NCBI RefSeq assembly: GCF_016862175.1
Contig: NZ_BOML01000006.1
Location: forward strand, 283,621 to 347,620
Reading direction: 5' to 3'
DNA: 64,000 bases
From: Paractinoplanes durhamensis
Lineage (GTDB): Bacteria; Actinomycetota; Actinomycetes; Mycobacteriales; Micromonosporaceae
The notes under the pieces were generated by a model. The model saw nothing but the letters and a program-made list of their open reading frames with translations. It was not told where the DNA came from and made no database searches. The stretch's first letter is position 1. The number at the start of each line of letters is the position of its first letter. This document shows, one piece after another, positions 21,012 to 30,449 of the stretch. Both the position numbers and the translations under genes were made by a program.

Positions 21012-22138
21012 GCGCCGCCGACGTCTTCCGGCAGCGCTACGGCACCGAGCCCGCCGGCCTGTGGGCCGCCCCCGGACGGGTGAACCTGATCGGCGAGCAC
21101 ACCGACTACAACGAGGGCTACGTTCTGCCCTTCGCTCTTCCGCAGCGCACGATCGCGGCGGTCGGCCCGGCCCCGGCCGGCGAGTGGACCGTCTGCTCCA
21201 CCTTCGCCGACGAGCCGGTCTCGTTCGGGGTCACCGAACCGGGTGAGGTTTCCGGCTGGGCGGGTTATGTGGCCGGCATCGTCTGGTCGCTGCGGGACGC
21301 CGGCTTCGAGGTGCCCGGCGCCCGCATCGCGATCGACTCCGACGTGCCGCTCGGTTCCGGCCTCTCCTCCTCGGCGGCGCTGGAGTCGTCGGTACTCACC
21401 GCGCTGATCGACCTCGGCGGGCTGGACGTTCCGCTGGAGCGGCGGCCGGCACTGGCCCAGCGGGCCGAGAACGTCTACGTCGGCGCGCCCACCGGCATCC
21501 TCGACCAGTCGGCGTCGATCCGCTGTCAGGAGGGCCGGGCGCTGTTCCTGGACTGCCGGACGTACGAGATCGACCAGATCCCGTTCGACCTGGCCGCCGA
21601 GGGCCTGGCCATCCTGGTGATCAACAGCAACGCCCCGCACCAGCACGTCGACGGCGAGTACGGTGCCCGGCGCAAGTCGTGCGAGGAGGCGGCGCACATC
21701 CTCGGCGTGCCGGCGCTGCGCGACGTCACCCCGGACGACCTGGCCGAGGCGCTCGCCAAGCTGGACGACGACGTCATGCGCCGCCGGGTGCGGCACATCG
21801 TCACCGAGGACCAGCGCGTGCTGGACACCGTCGAGCTGCTGCGGGCCGGCCGCACCCGGGACATCGGACCGCTGCTGACCGCGTCGCACGCCTCCATGCG
21901 GGACGACTTCGAGATCACCGTCCCGCAGGTCGACATCGCGGTCGAGTCGGCGCTGGCGGCCGGGGCCTACGGCGCCCGGATGACCGGCGGCGGCTTCGGC
22001 GGCTGCGTGCTCGCCCTGATCGACACGGCCCGGGCGGACGAGACCGTGGCCGCCGTCGAGGCCGCCTACGCGGAGGCGACGTTCACCGCTCCGACCTGCT
22101 GGATCGCGACCGCCGGGCCGGGTGCTACGCGGCTCTAG
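21008..22138 (+). CDS. galK: Galactokinase
   Basis: GHMP-family kinase of 376 aa that phosphorylates galactose at C1. The galactokinase signature [16 protein letters not shown] is at residues 23-38, the ATP-binding motif [11 protein letters not shown] near 114-124, and the late GHMP motif [13 protein letters not shown] near the C-terminus. The start is the ATG at 21008 overlapping the galE stop. No galT is present in the window. The 3' end overlaps the convergent LacI gene by 14 bp. Confidence 0.96.
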   Translation: MSAADVFRQRYGTEPAGLWAAPGRVNLIGEHTDYNEGYVLPFALPQRTIAAVGPAPAGEWTVCSTFADEPVSFGVTEPGEVSGWAGYVAGIVWSLRDAGFEVPGARIAIDSDVPLGSGLSSSAALESSVLTALIDLGGLDVPLERRPALAQRAENVYVGAPTGILDQSASIRCQEGRALFLDCRTYEIDQIPFDLAAEGLAILVINSNAPHQHVDGEYGARRKSCEEAAHILGVPALRDVTPDDLAEALAKLDDDVMRRRVRHIVTEDQRVLDTVELLRAGRTRDIGPLLTASHASMRDDFEITVPQVDIAVESALAAGAYGARMTGGGFGGCVLALIDTARADETVAAVEAAYAEATFTAPTCWIATAGPGATRL

Positions 22139-23153
22139 AAGGCCGGCCCAGGGTGCTCTCCCGGGCCACCAGCCGGTGCTCCACGCAGATCGCGCGGGGC
22201 GGCACGGTGGCGGCTGATCCGCCACCGAGCCGCTCGGCCAGCAGGTCCACCGCGAACTGGGCGATCCGGGCGGTGTCCGGCGCGACCGTGCTGAGCGACG
22301 GGGTGCTGTAGCGCCCCTCGTCGATCCCGTCGAAGCCGATCACCGCGATGTCCCCGGGCACGTCCAGCCACCGATCCGCGCAGGTCCGGATGGCGCCGAG
22401 GGCCAGCGGGTCGGTGAAGCAGAAGACCGCGTCCGGCGGCTCGGGGTTGCAGTCGAGCAGCCACGCCATCGCCGCGGCGCCGTCGGCGAGGTGCATGCCC
22501 GACACCGTGGCTACCAGCCGCGGATCGACGGCGAGACCGGACTCGGCGTGCGCGGCCCGGAAACCGGCGAGGCGCTGGGCCCGGGTGACCGCGGACGGCC
22601 GGGCCGGTCCGCCGATCGCGGCGATCCGCCGGTGGCCGAGGCGCAGCAGGTGACGGGTCGCGTCGGCGGCCGCCGCGGCACCGTCGATCGCCACGTGGTC
22701 GGCCGGGCCGCCGCGCATCCGCTCGCCGAGCAGCACCGTCGGCAACCGGTCCCGCCCCATCATCGACGGATCGAGGCCGACCGGGCTGAGGATCAGGCCG
22801 TCGACGGCGTGCCGGCGCAGGCCGGCGACCAGGTCGCGTTCCCGGCCGGCGCGACCGTCCGTCTGTTCGATCAGAACGGTCCAGCCGCGCGGCTCGGCGG
22901 ACCGCACGATCAATCCGGCCAACTCGGCGAAGTAGGGCGAGCGCAGCTCGGGCACGGCCAGCGCGATCACCCCGGAGCCGCCGCCGCGCAGACGGCGCGC
23001 GGTGGGGTTGGGCACGTAGCCGAGCGCGTCGATGGCGGCCTGGACCCGGGCCCGGGTATCGGGAGCGACGTGCGCGAAGCCGTTGACGACATTGGACACC
23101 GTCTTGATCGACACACCCGCGCGGGCGGCGACGTCCTTCAGTCGGGGCGGCAC
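22125..23153 (-). CDS. LacI-family transcriptional regulator
   Basis: Regulator of 342 aa with the N-terminal helix-turn-helix and hinge helix (LKDVAARAGVSIKTVSNVVNG, then GYVPNPTARRLRGG) and a periplasmic-binding-protein-like sugar-sensing domain. I chose the GTG at 23153 (VPPRLKDV), because LacI proteins start a few residues before LKDVA and a perfect dyad lies just upstream; the frame is open 14 codons further. It is convergent with galK, so control of galactose metabolism is possible but the effector cannot be read from sequence. Confidence 0.9.
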   Translation of the reverse strand: MPPRLKDVAARAGVSIKTVSNVVNGFAHVAPDTRARVQAAIDALGYVPNPTARRLRGGGSGVIALAVPELRSPYFAELAGLIVRSAEPRGWTVLIEQTDGRAGRERDLVAGLRRHAVDGLILSPVGLDPSMMGRDRLPTVLLGERMRGGPADHVAIDGAAAAADATRHLLRLGHRRIAAIGGPARPSAVTRAQRLAGFRAAHAESGLAVDPRLVATVSGMHLADGAAAMAWLLDCNPEPPDAVFCFTDPLALGAIRTCADRWLDVPGDIAVIGFDGIDEGRYSTPSLSTVAPDTARIAQFAVDLLAERLGGGSAATVPPRAICVEHRLVARESTLGRPSRAA

Positions 23154-23161
23154 GGCTTTGC

Positions 23162-23173
23162 ACGTTACAACGT
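23162..23173. promoter_or_regulatory. Candidate LacI-type operator upstream of the regulator gene
   Basis: Perfect dyad ACGTT-AC-AACGT placed 9-20 bp upstream of the proposed GTG start of the LacI gene. Imperfect symmetry extends outward (TGCA on both sides with a one-base offset). The position suggests autorepression. Confidence 0.45.
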
Positions 23174-23249
23174 TGCAGTACTTAAGGCCGATCACCCGGG
23201 GGAGCTACCGAACCCCGACAGAATCTCCGCTCCCGATTACCGTGACGTC

Positions 23250-24050
23250 ATGTCCGTGAGCACAGCATGTGCGCCGGCCGAGGAATCCTCGGTCGTCGTG
23301 GAGGGTGATCTGGAAGCTGCGGTTGCCCTGATGTCCGTTTGTGGCCCCTGGAACCATCCGTTGCGGCAGTTCGCCTCGTCCACATTGAGCAAGTGCCTGG
23401 CCGGGCACCCGGAAGCGGTGATCGTCGACCTGTCCGCCCTCGACGACCGCACCTGCGGCAGCGCGACGACCTGGTTGGGCGCTCAGCAGTCGGCGGCGTT
23501 CCTGCAGCCGGTGGTGGAACTGGCCCTGTGCATCCCGCCCGAGCTGCCGCTGGCCGACCGGATGCAGCGCCTCGGCACCCGCGGCCATCTGCCGGTGTAC
23601 GCGAAGCTGCGCCAGGCGCGGGTGGCGATCACCGGCCGGCTGCCGTCCGCCGAGCGGATGACGCTGTCCCTGCCGGCCGAGCCGGAGTCGCCGAGCCTGG
23701 CCCGCAACCTGATCACCGAGGCGTGCCTGTCGTGGGAGCTGCCCGGCCTGCTGCACCCGGCCCGGCTGGTCATGTCGGAGCTGGTGACGAATGCGATCGA
23801 GCACACCCGGGCGGCGATCAGCGTGTCGGTGTGCCGGCGTGGGGCCGGCGTTCACCTGACCGTGTCGGACACCGACCCGGCGCTGCCGACGATGCGGAAA
23901 CCGGCGAGGCCCCGCCCGGGCCGGCCGTTGGACGACCGGGGGCGGGGCCTGCGCGTGGTGACGGCGACCGCGGACGCCTGGGGCGCCCTGCCCACGAAGA
24001 CCGGAAAGATCGTGTGGGCAACGCTGCAGCCGGTTACTGCGCCTCGATGA
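23250..24050 (+). CDS. STAS-like / anti-sigma-factor type ATPase fusion protein
   Basis: Protein of 266 aa with two parts. Residues about 15-115 look like a STAS domain (ALMSVCGPWN, VIVDLSALDDRTCGSATTWLG), the fold of anti-sigma-factor antagonists. Residues about 140-265 are a GHKL ATPase of the RsbW class, with N-box MSELVTNAIEHT and the G-box RGRGLRVVTATADAWG. RsbW-like kinases phosphorylate STAS proteins, so both halves of a partner-switching module may sit in one chain. The STAS half lacks an obvious conserved phospho-Ser motif. The start is the ATG at 23250. The last 17 bp overlap the convergent cysN gene. Confidence 0.8.
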   Translation: MSVSTACAPAEESSVVVEGDLEAAVALMSVCGPWNHPLRQFASSTLSKCLAGHPEAVIVDLSALDDRTCGSATTWLGAQQSAAFLQPVVELALCIPPELPLADRMQRLGTRGHLPVYAKLRQARVAITGRLPSAERMTLSLPAEPESPSLARNLITEACLSWELPGLLHPARLVMSELVTNAIEHTRAAISVSVCRRGAGVHLTVSDTDPALPTMRKPARPRPGRPLDDRGRGLRVVTATADAWGALPTKTGKIVWATLQPVTAPR

Positions 24051-25332
24051 TCATGCCGGCGCCGACCGTCCGGTTGGTGCTCTCGTCGATCAGGATGAAG
24101 CCGCCGGTGGTGCGGTTACGGCGGTACTCGTCGGCGAGCAGCGGCACGGTGGTGCGCAGCTTGACCCGGCCGATCTCGTTGAGCCCGAGTTCGCCGGCGG
24201 TGTCGTCGCGGTGCAGGGTGTTGACGTCGAGGCGGTACTGCAGGCCGCGGACGACGGTCCGGGCCGTACGCGTGGTGTGCTTGATGGCGTATTTCGCGCC
24301 GATCCGCAGCGGGGCCGTCTCGTCCATCCAGCAGATCATGGCCTCGATGTCCTGGGCCACGGCCGGCGCGTTGTGCGGCCGGCAGATCATGTCGCCGCGG
24401 GAGATGTCGATCTCGTCGCTGAGCCGGACGGTGACCGACATCGGCGGGAACGCTTCGGCGACCGGGCCGTCAGCGGTGTCGATGCCGGCGATCGTGCTGG
24501 TCAGGCCGGACGGCAGGACGAGCACCTCGTCACCCGGCTTGAGCACGCCGGAGGCGACCTGACCGGCGTAGCCGCGGTAGTCGGTGACCGTGGTGGACTG
24601 CGGGCGAATCACATACTGCACCGGGAAGCGCACGTCGACCAGGTTGCGGTCGGAGGCGATGTGCACGTGCTCCAGGTGGTGCAGCAGCGACGGCCCTTCG
24701 TACCACGGGCTGTTCTCCGAGCGGGAGGCGATGTTGTCGCCGTTGAGCGCGGAGACCGGGATGATCGTCAGGTCGGTGATCTCGAGCTTGGCCGCGAACG
24801 AGGTGAACTCGTCGGCGATCTTGTCGTAGATGTCCTTGTCCCAGTCGACCAGGTCCATCTTGTTGATGCACAGCACCAGGTGCGGCACGCGCAGCAGCGA
24901 CGTCAGGAACGCGTGCCGGCGGGACTGCTCGACCAGGCCCTTGCGGGCGTCGACCAGGATCAGCGCCAGGTCGGCGGTGGAGGCACCGGTGACCATGTTC
25001 CGGGTGTACTGAATGTGCCCCGGGGTGTCGGCGATGATGAACTTGCGCCGCGGCGTCGCGAAGTAGCGGTACGCCACGTCGATCGTGATGCCCTGCTCCC
25101 GCTCGGCCCGCAGGCCGTCGGTGAGCAGCGCCAGGTTGGTGTATTCGTCGCCGCGCGCCGCGCTGACCGCCTCGACCGCGTCCAGCTGGTCGGCGAAGAT
25201 CGACTTGGTGTCGTAGAGCAGGCGCCCGATCAGGGTCGACTTGCCGTCATCGACGCTGCCCGCGGTGGCGAAGCGGAGCAGGTCCATGCGCTGCGCCGGA
25301 GCGCTTTCCGCCTCCAGGACTGCCTGGCTCAT
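24034..25332 (-). CDS. cysN: Sulfate adenylyltransferase subunit 1 (GTPase)
   Basis: GTP-dependent subunit of ATP sulfurylase, 432 aa. GTPase motifs are clear: G1 GSVDDGKST at about residues 26-34, G3 DTPGHIQY, G4 NKMD. With CysD it makes adenosine 5'-phosphosulfate (APS), using GTP hydrolysis to drive the reaction. It lacks the C-terminal APS kinase domain found in fused CysNC proteins. Its ATG overlaps the cysD stop (TGATG), so the two subunits are coupled. Confidence 0.95.
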   Translation of the reverse strand: MSQAVLEAESAPAQRMDLLRFATAGSVDDGKSTLIGRLLYDTKSIFADQLDAVEAVSAARGDEYTNLALLTDGLRAEREQGITIDVAYRYFATPRRKFIIADTPGHIQYTRNMVTGASTADLALILVDARKGLVEQSRRHAFLTSLLRVPHLVLCINKMDLVDWDKDIYDKIADEFTSFAAKLEITDLTIIPVSALNGDNIASRSENSPWYEGPSLLHHLEHVHIASDRNLVDVRFPVQYVIRPQSTTVTDYRGYAGQVASGVLKPGDEVLVLPSGLTSTIAGIDTADGPVAEAFPPMSVTVRLSDEIDISRGDMICRPHNAPAVAQDIEAMICWMDETAPLRIGAKYAIKHTTRTARTVVRGLQYRLDVNTLHRDDTAGELGLNEIGRVKLRTTVPLLADEYRRNRTTGGFILIDESTNRTVGAGMIIEAQ

Positions 25333-26243
25333 CAGAAGTAGCCCTCTCGCTTGCGGTCTTCCATCGCTGCCTCGGAGACCTTGTCGTCGCCGCGGGTCGC
25401 TCCCCGCTCGGTGATCCGGGTCGCGGCGACCTCGGCGATCACCTTCTCCACCGTGTCCGCGTCGGAGAGCACGGCGGCGGTCTGCGACGCGTCACCCACC
25501 GTCCGGTAGCGGACCCTCCGGACCTGCGCGGCCTCGCCCTCGCGCAGACGGATGAACTCGTTGACGGCGTAGTGCATGCCGTCGCGCTCGACGACCTCGC
25601 GGTCGTGCGCGTAGTAGATGCTCGGCAGCGGGATGTTCTCCCGCTCGATGTAGTGCCACACGTCGAGCTCGGTCCAGTTCGACAGCGGGAACACCCGGAT
25701 CGACTCACCCGGGTGATGCTTGCCGTTGTAGAGCCCCCAGAGCTCCGGGCGCTGGTTCTTCGGATCCCACTGACCGAACTCGTCGCGGAACGAGAACATC
25801 CGCTCCTTCGCCCGCGCCTTCTCCTCATCCCGCCGCGCCCCGCCGAACAGCGCGTCGAACCGGTACTTCTCCACCGCCGCCAGCAGCACCGGCGTCTGGA
25901 TCCGGTTACGGGTGCCGTCCGGCAGCTCGCGGACCAGGCCGGTGTCGATCGCCTCCTGCACGCTGGCGACGACCAGGTTGAGGCCGAGGGTCGCGACCCG
26001 GGAGTCGCGGTAGTCGAGCACTTCCGGGAAGTTGTGGCCGGTGTCGATGTGCATCACCGGGAACGGGATCCGCGCGGGCGCGAACGCCTTCTCGGCCAGC
26101 CGCAGCATGACGATCGAGTCCTTGCCACCGGAGAACAGCAGAACCGGGCGCTCGAACTCGGCCATCACCTCGCGCATCACAAAAATGCTCTCGGCCTCGA
26201 GAGCATCCAGATGTGAGACGCGGTATGGCTTCGGCTGACTCAT
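25332..26243 (-). CDS. cysD: Sulfate adenylyltransferase subunit 2
   Basis: Catalytic ATP sulfurylase subunit of 303 aa from the PP-loop family. The PP-loop FSGGKDSIVML is at about residues 38-48, followed by HIDTGHNFPEVLDYRD and GGARRDEEKARAKER, all standard for CysD. The C-terminal RKREGYF is also typical. It lies 42 bp after cysQ and overlaps cysN. No cysC, cysH or sulfate transporter is in the window. Confidence 0.95.
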   Translation of the reverse strand: MSQPKPYRVSHLDALEAESIFVMREVMAEFERPVLLFSGGKDSIVMLRLAEKAFAPARIPFPVMHIDTGHNFPEVLDYRDSRVATLGLNLVVASVQEAIDTGLVRELPDGTRNRIQTPVLLAAVEKYRFDALFGGARRDEEKARAKERMFSFRDEFGQWDPKNQRPELWGLYNGKHHPGESIRVFPLSNWTELDVWHYIERENIPLPSIYYAHDREVVERDGMHYAVNEFIRLREGEAAQVRRVRYRTVGDASQTAAVLSDADTVEKVIAEVAATRITERGATRGDDKVSEAAMEDRKREGYF

Positions 26244-26285
26244 CGGTGTTTCCCGACCTTTCCGGGGGGTTGCTTACGGTCGTTG

Positions 26286-27176
26286 TTACGGAAGGTGACG
26301 CTGCAACGCTGCAAGCAACTGAGGAGCCAGGTCCTTCCGGCAGACCACGAGGTCCGGCAGCTTCGGATCGGCCTCGTTGTATTTCAGCGCAGAACCGTCG
26401 ATTCGGCTAGCGTGTAGGCCGGTGGCCAAAGCCACAGCGACCGGCGCGGCGGAGTCCCACTCGTACTGCCCGCCGGCGTGAATATAGGCATCTGCCTCGC
26501 CGTTTATGACCGCGGCGATCTTCACACCGGCCGAACCCATGGGCACCAACTCGGCATTGATTTCTTCCGCCAGAGCGGTCACGAAGGCGGGCGGACGGGT
26601 CCTTGAGGCAGCGATGCGCATCGATTTGCCGTCACCGTTGTCGATCGGCATCGGCGGATACGCCGGCGGGTGATCGGTGGCCAGCGTCCGATGCCGGGCC
26701 GGCATCGCGACGGCACCGGCCGCCAGATGACTCGGGTTACCGGAATCGGAACTCCAGAGAGCGACGTGTACCGCCCAGTCGGTGCGACCCTCCTCGGAGA
26801 ACTCCCGGGTGCCGTCCAGCGGGTCGATGATCCAGACCCGGTTCGCGCCGAGCCGCTCCGGGCGGACCGAGCTGGGCTCGCCGTCCTGCCAGGCGACCCG
26901 GGAGTGGTCGTCCTCCTCGGAGAGCACCGCGTCGGCCGGGCGCCACCGGGCCAGCTCGGCGCAGAGCAGATCGTGCGCGGCCCGGTCGCCGGCGGTCTTG
27001 AGCGCCTTGCCGTCCGCGTAGCCGATCTCGTCACGGACCTGCAGCAGCAGCTGGCCGGCCCGGTCCGCGAGCCAGCGAGCGAAGGCCGCGTCGATGACCG
27101 GCGGGGTGCCACCGGCGTCGGCGCCTTCGCGCTGGTTGAGAAGGCGCGCCGACGTCTCTGTCCGCTCGCTAGTCAT
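26286..27176 (-). CDS. cysQ: 3'(2'),5'-bisphosphate nucleotidase (CysQ-type)
   Basis: Inositol-monophosphatase-superfamily enzyme of 296 aa. The metal-binding motifs are SEEDD, WIIDPLDGTREFSE and, near the C-terminus, YEWDSAAPVAVA. CysQ hydrolyses PAP, the by-product of PAPS-dependent sulfation, and thereby protects PAPS users from inhibition. I chose the ATG at 27176 (MTSERTET), with GGGGAG 9 bases upstream; the frame is open 61 codons further but runs into the sugar transferase gene. Its position before cysDN suggests PAPS supply and recycling are controlled together. Confidence 0.88.
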   Translation of the reverse strand: MTSERTETSARLLNQREGADAGGTPPVIDAAFARWLADRAGQLLLQVRDEIGYADGKALKTAGDRAAHDLLCAELARWRPADAVLSEEDDHSRVAWQDGEPSSVRPERLGANRVWIIDPLDGTREFSEEGRTDWAVHVALWSSDSGNPSHLAAGAVAMPARHRTLATDHPPAYPPMPIDNGDGKSMRIAASRTRPPAFVTALAEEINAELVPMGSAGVKIAAVINGEADAYIHAGGQYEWDSAAPVAVALATGLHASRIDGSALKYNEADPKLPDLVVCRKDLAPQLLAALQRHLP

Positions 27177-27211
27177 GTTCTGCCACTCCCCAAGGTCAAG
27201 TACGCCCGACT

Positions 27212-28996
27212 TCAGTACGCTCCGGATGAACGCACCACGGCGGTCATCGTCCGTAAAAGGATCACCAGGTCCAAGCTGAGCGACCAGTTCTCCACATAGC
27301 GCAGGTCCAAGCGGACGGCTTCCTCCCATGGCAGGTCCGATCGTCCGGAAACTTGCCAAAGGCCCGTCATGCCAGGTTTGACGGCCAACCGGCGCCGCAC
27401 GTCGTCGGCGTAGGCGGCCACCTCCGACGGCAGCGGAGGCCGCGGCCCCACCAGCGACATCTGCCCGAGCGCAACGTTGAGCAACTGCGGCAGTTCGTCC
27501 ACCGAGAACCGGCGCAACCAGCGGCCCACCCCGGTGACCCGCGGATCGTCACGGATTTTGAAGAGCACACCGTCGTGCTCGTTGAGATGCCGCAGCTCGG
27601 CCAGCCGTGCCTCGGCGTCGACGTACATACTCCGGAACTTGAAAATGCGGAACAGGCGGCCGTCGCGACCGACCCGTACCTGACGAAAGAGTACCGGCCC
27701 CCGAGAGGTCACCCGCACACACAGTGCGACGGCCAGCAGCAGCGGGCCGAAACCGGCGAGCAGCATCAGCGCGCCGACCCGATCGAAAAGGTCCTTGACC
27801 AGCCTCGATCCGCCGTGCAGCCGCGGGTGCTCGACGTGCAGCATGGGCAGCCCGTCGAACGGCCGGATCGTGGTGCGGGCGCCGGCCACGTCCACCAGCG
27901 CGCTCGCCACCACCAGGTCGACCTCGTCGCGCTCGAGCCGCCAGGCCAGCCGGCGCACCGCGGCGCCGTCCAGCTCCGGACAGCTGAGCACCACCACGGT
28001 GTCCGCGTCGGCCTGCTCGACCGCGCTCGCCACGTCGTCGAACGTGCCGAACACGGTCAGCCCGGTCACGCCGACGCCGTCATGCCCGGCCGGCAGGCAC
28101 GCGCCCACCACCTCGAGTCCGTGATAGCGCTCCCGCCGCAGTTGCCGGGCCATCCCGATCACCGACAGCTCATGCCCGGCCAGGATCACCCGGCGCAGAC
28201 TCTCCCCCCGGGCGCGGGCCAGGTGCAGCCGCTTGCGCAGGGCGAAACGCAACACCACGGAGGTGCAGATCGCGGTGGGCAGGGCGGCGAGGACATAGCC
28301 TCGGGCCAAATCAAGATCTAGCGCGTACGACACCAGGGCCGCGCCCGCGATCAGGCCGACCCCACCCCGCAGCACGCGCTGATATTCGTCGGTCCCGACG
28401 AAGAGATAGCGCCGCTCATAGGCCCGGGCGACGGCGAGCACCGCCAGCAGCAGGACCGGCAGCAGTGCCGAAATGATCATGTAGCCGCGGTTGTACTCGG
28501 TGACCTCGTCGCCGAAGCGCAGCCCGAACGTCACCGCCCCGGCGGTACTGCCCGCCACCAGGTCGGCCAGCACCAGGGTCCGCACGTAGCGGCCCTCCCA
28601 GCGCTGCCGCCGGGACATGGCCGCGTGCCGGCCGCGCACCCGCGCAAACGGCCGGGCCATCGGCCGGACCGCCATCGAACGGTTCCGCCGGTCGCTGTCG
28701 TGCCGCTCGGCGGCCTGATTGCGCTCGGCCCTACCCTGCGCGGCCCGTGGCGGCGCGTTGTCCGGCTTCGGCCGCGGCTTCGGGTCTACCGGTCGCGTGC
28801 CGGCCCCGGCCGGCGGCGGGCTCAGCGGCACCACCGGCGACGGGATCTTCGCGTTGCGCACCGTGGTCTTGCGGCTCACCGGCCGGTGCGGCCGCGGCCC
28901 GTGGTTCGTCGGCGGATGATTGGCCGGACCGTATCCCTCCGGCGGCGTGCTCGCGGCCGGACGAACCTCCGGCAGGCGAACGGTCGGCTCGGTCAT
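27212..28996 (-). CDS. Exopolysaccharide initiating glycosyl-1-phosphate transferase
   Basis: Membrane protein of 594 aa. It has a Pro-rich cytoplasmic N-terminus (to about 130), about four membrane helices, a soluble central domain (VVGACLPAGHDG region), another helix, and a C-terminal bacterial sugar-transferase domain from about residue 400 with LFRIFKFRSMYVDAE and FSVDELPQLLNVALGQMSLVGPRP. Proteins of this WbaP/CpsE class transfer a sugar-1-phosphate to undecaprenyl phosphate and start polysaccharide assembly. I chose the ATG at 28996 because AGGAG stands 6 bases upstream; a GTG 7 codons earlier is the alternative. Its stop is 35 bp before cysQ. Confidence 0.9.
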   Translation of the reverse strand: MTEPTVRLPEVRPAASTPPEGYGPANHPPTNHGPRPHRPVSRKTTVRNAKIPSPVVPLSPPPAGAGTRPVDPKPRPKPDNAPPRAAQGRAERNQAAERHDSDRRNRSMAVRPMARPFARVRGRHAAMSRRQRWEGRYVRTLVLADLVAGSTAGAVTFGLRFGDEVTEYNRGYMIISALLPVLLLAVLAVARAYERRYLFVGTDEYQRVLRGGVGLIAGAALVSYALDLDLARGYVLAALPTAICTSVVLRFALRKRLHLARARGESLRRVILAGHELSVIGMARQLRRERYHGLEVVGACLPAGHDGVGVTGLTVFGTFDDVASAVEQADADTVVVLSCPELDGAAVRRLAWRLERDEVDLVVASALVDVAGARTTIRPFDGLPMLHVEHPRLHGGSRLVKDLFDRVGALMLLAGFGPLLLAVALCVRVTSRGPVLFRQVRVGRDGRLFRIFKFRSMYVDAEARLAELRHLNEHDGVLFKIRDDPRVTGVGRWLRRFSVDELPQLLNVALGQMSLVGPRPPLPSEVAAYADDVRRRLAVKPGMTGLWQVSGRSDLPWEEAVRLDLRYVENWSLSLDLVILLRTMTAVVRSSGAY

Positions 28997-29157
28997 CACC
29001 GACTCCTGCTCCTGCACCCCGCACCTCCCCCGTCACGCCGGCCCCGCAGCACCGAGTGGTGCGTACGTGTGACCAACGCGCGGACGGCGGCCCGCGTCAC
29101 GGGACCAAGAGACGGACAAAACCGCTCAAACGATCCATCCGTTTCGACCCCGCCGGA

Positions 29158-29751
29158 TCAACCGCCGTGGTATTTGTTCTGCGCCCACTCGACGCCCTCG
29201 AGCACGACCGCCTCTACGACGTCGGCCGCGCGGTCGACGAGAAACTCCAGCTCTTTGCGTTCGGTGCCGCTGAAGTCGGACAACACGTAGTCGGCCGGGT
29301 CCTGCCGGCCGGGCGGGCGCCCGATCCCGAACCGGACTCGCGCGTACTCCTTGCTCGACAGCGACTTGGACATCGAACGCAACCCGTTGTGCCCGCCCTC
29401 ACCGCCGCCCCGCTTGACCCGCACCTGTCCGAACGGCACGTCCAACTCATCATGCACGGCAATCACGTTCTCCACCGGCACCTTGAAGAACTGGGCCAGC
29501 GCCACCACCGGCGCGCCGGACAGGTTCATGTAGGTCAGCGGTTTGACCAGCACCAGCTTGGGCCCGCCGAAGCCCATCCGGCCCTCGGCAACGTCGCCGT
29601 GCACCCGCTTCGACCGGCCGAACTTCGCGCTCACCCGGGACGCCAGCAGGTCGGCCACCATGAAGCCCACGTTGTGCCGGTTACCGGCGTACTCCTTGCC
29701 GGGGTTACCCAGCCCGACCACCAGCCACGGCGCGTCGTCGCTCACTCTCAT
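29158..29751 (-). CDS. pth: Peptidyl-tRNA hydrolase
   Basis: Enzyme of 197 aa that cleaves peptidyl-tRNA released from stalled ribosomes. The family motifs are [21 protein letters not shown] (catalytic His in NRHNVG), [20 protein letters not shown] and [12 protein letters not shown]. Length is normal. It follows rplY on the minus strand, a common actinobacterial order (prs, rplY, pth), with a terminator-like hairpin in between. Confidence 0.96.
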   Translation of the reverse strand: MRVSDDAPWLVVGLGNPGKEYAGNRHNVGFMVADLLASRVSAKFGRSKRVHGDVAEGRMGFGGPKLVLVKPLTYMNLSGAPVVALAQFFKVPVENVIAVHDELDVPFGQVRVKRGGGEGGHNGLRSMSKSLSSKEYARVRFGIGRPPGRQDPADYVLSDFSGTERKELEFLVDRAADVVEAVVLEGVEWAQNKYHGG

Positions 29752-29765
29752 GCCTCCAGATACAC

Positions 29766-29800
29766 GTCAGGGAAAGTGCCGGAACGACACTTTCCCTGAC
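29766..29800 (-). terminator. Intrinsic terminator downstream of rplY
   Basis: A perfect 13-bp stem (29766-29778 with 29788-29800) and a 9-base loop lies between the end of rplY (29829) and the start of pth (29751). It may end or attenuate transcription from rplY into pth. Confidence 0.65.
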
Positions 29801-29828
29801 CACTGCTCGGGCACCGCAACGCGGCGAT

Positions 29829-30449
29829 TTACTCCTCGGACGCGCCTTCGGCAGCCTCGGTGGTCTCGCCCTCGGCGTCGCCACCCTCCATCTGCTCGGC
29901 GGTCTGCGCCTGCGAGATGATCGCGAGCACGAAGTCGGGCTCGACGGCCAGCTCGGAGCCGGTCGGCAGGGTCACGTCGGCGGCGGTGATCTGCGAACCC
30001 GCCTCCAGGCCCTCGATCGAGACCTCGAAGCCGTTCGGCAGGTGCATGGCCTCGGCCACGATGGCGAGCGTGGTCGACTCGCTGACGACCAGGGTGTTGC
30101 GGGCGGCCTCGCCGACCAGCGTCACCGGGACGTCGACCTGGACCTTCTCGCCACGCTTGACGATGATCAGGTCAACGTGCTCGTAGGTGTCCTTGATCGG
30201 GTCGCGCTGGATCGCCTTGGGGAGCGCGAGCGTGGTGCCCGTCGCGCCGTTGACGTCGATCGTGAAGACCTGGTTGAGCCCGCCGTGCCGGATGGCAGCC
30301 GCGAACTCCCGGGCCGGCAGCGCGATGTGCTGCGGCTTCTCGCCGTGGCCGTAAAGCACGGCGGGCACGAGGCCGGCCCGGCGCGTGCGGCGGGCACCAC
30401 CCTTGCCGAACTCGGTGCGGGGCTCGGCGCTGATCTTTACCTCGGACAC
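29829..30449 (-). CDS. rplY: 50S ribosomal protein L25 (CTC form)
   Basis: Two-domain L25/CTC protein of 206 aa that binds 5S rRNA. The N-terminal L25 domain has RTEFGKGGARRTRRAGLVPA and VLYGHGEKPQHIALP; the C-terminal TL5 domain ends in an acidic tail (EGGDAEGETTEAAEGASEE). I chose the GTG at 30449 with AGGAG 7 bases upstream; the frame is open 56 codons further but the translation there is not protein-like. Confidence 0.95.
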   Translation of the reverse strand: MSEVKISAEPRTEFGKGGARRTRRAGLVPAVLYGHGEKPQHIALPAREFAAAIRHGGLNQVFTIDVNGATGTTLALPKAIQRDPIKDTYEHVDLIIVKRGEKVQVDVPVTLVGEAARNTLVVSESTTLAIVAEAMHLPNGFEVSIEGLEAGSQITAADVTLPTGSELAVEPDFVLAIISQAQTAEQMEGGDAEGETTEAAEGASEE

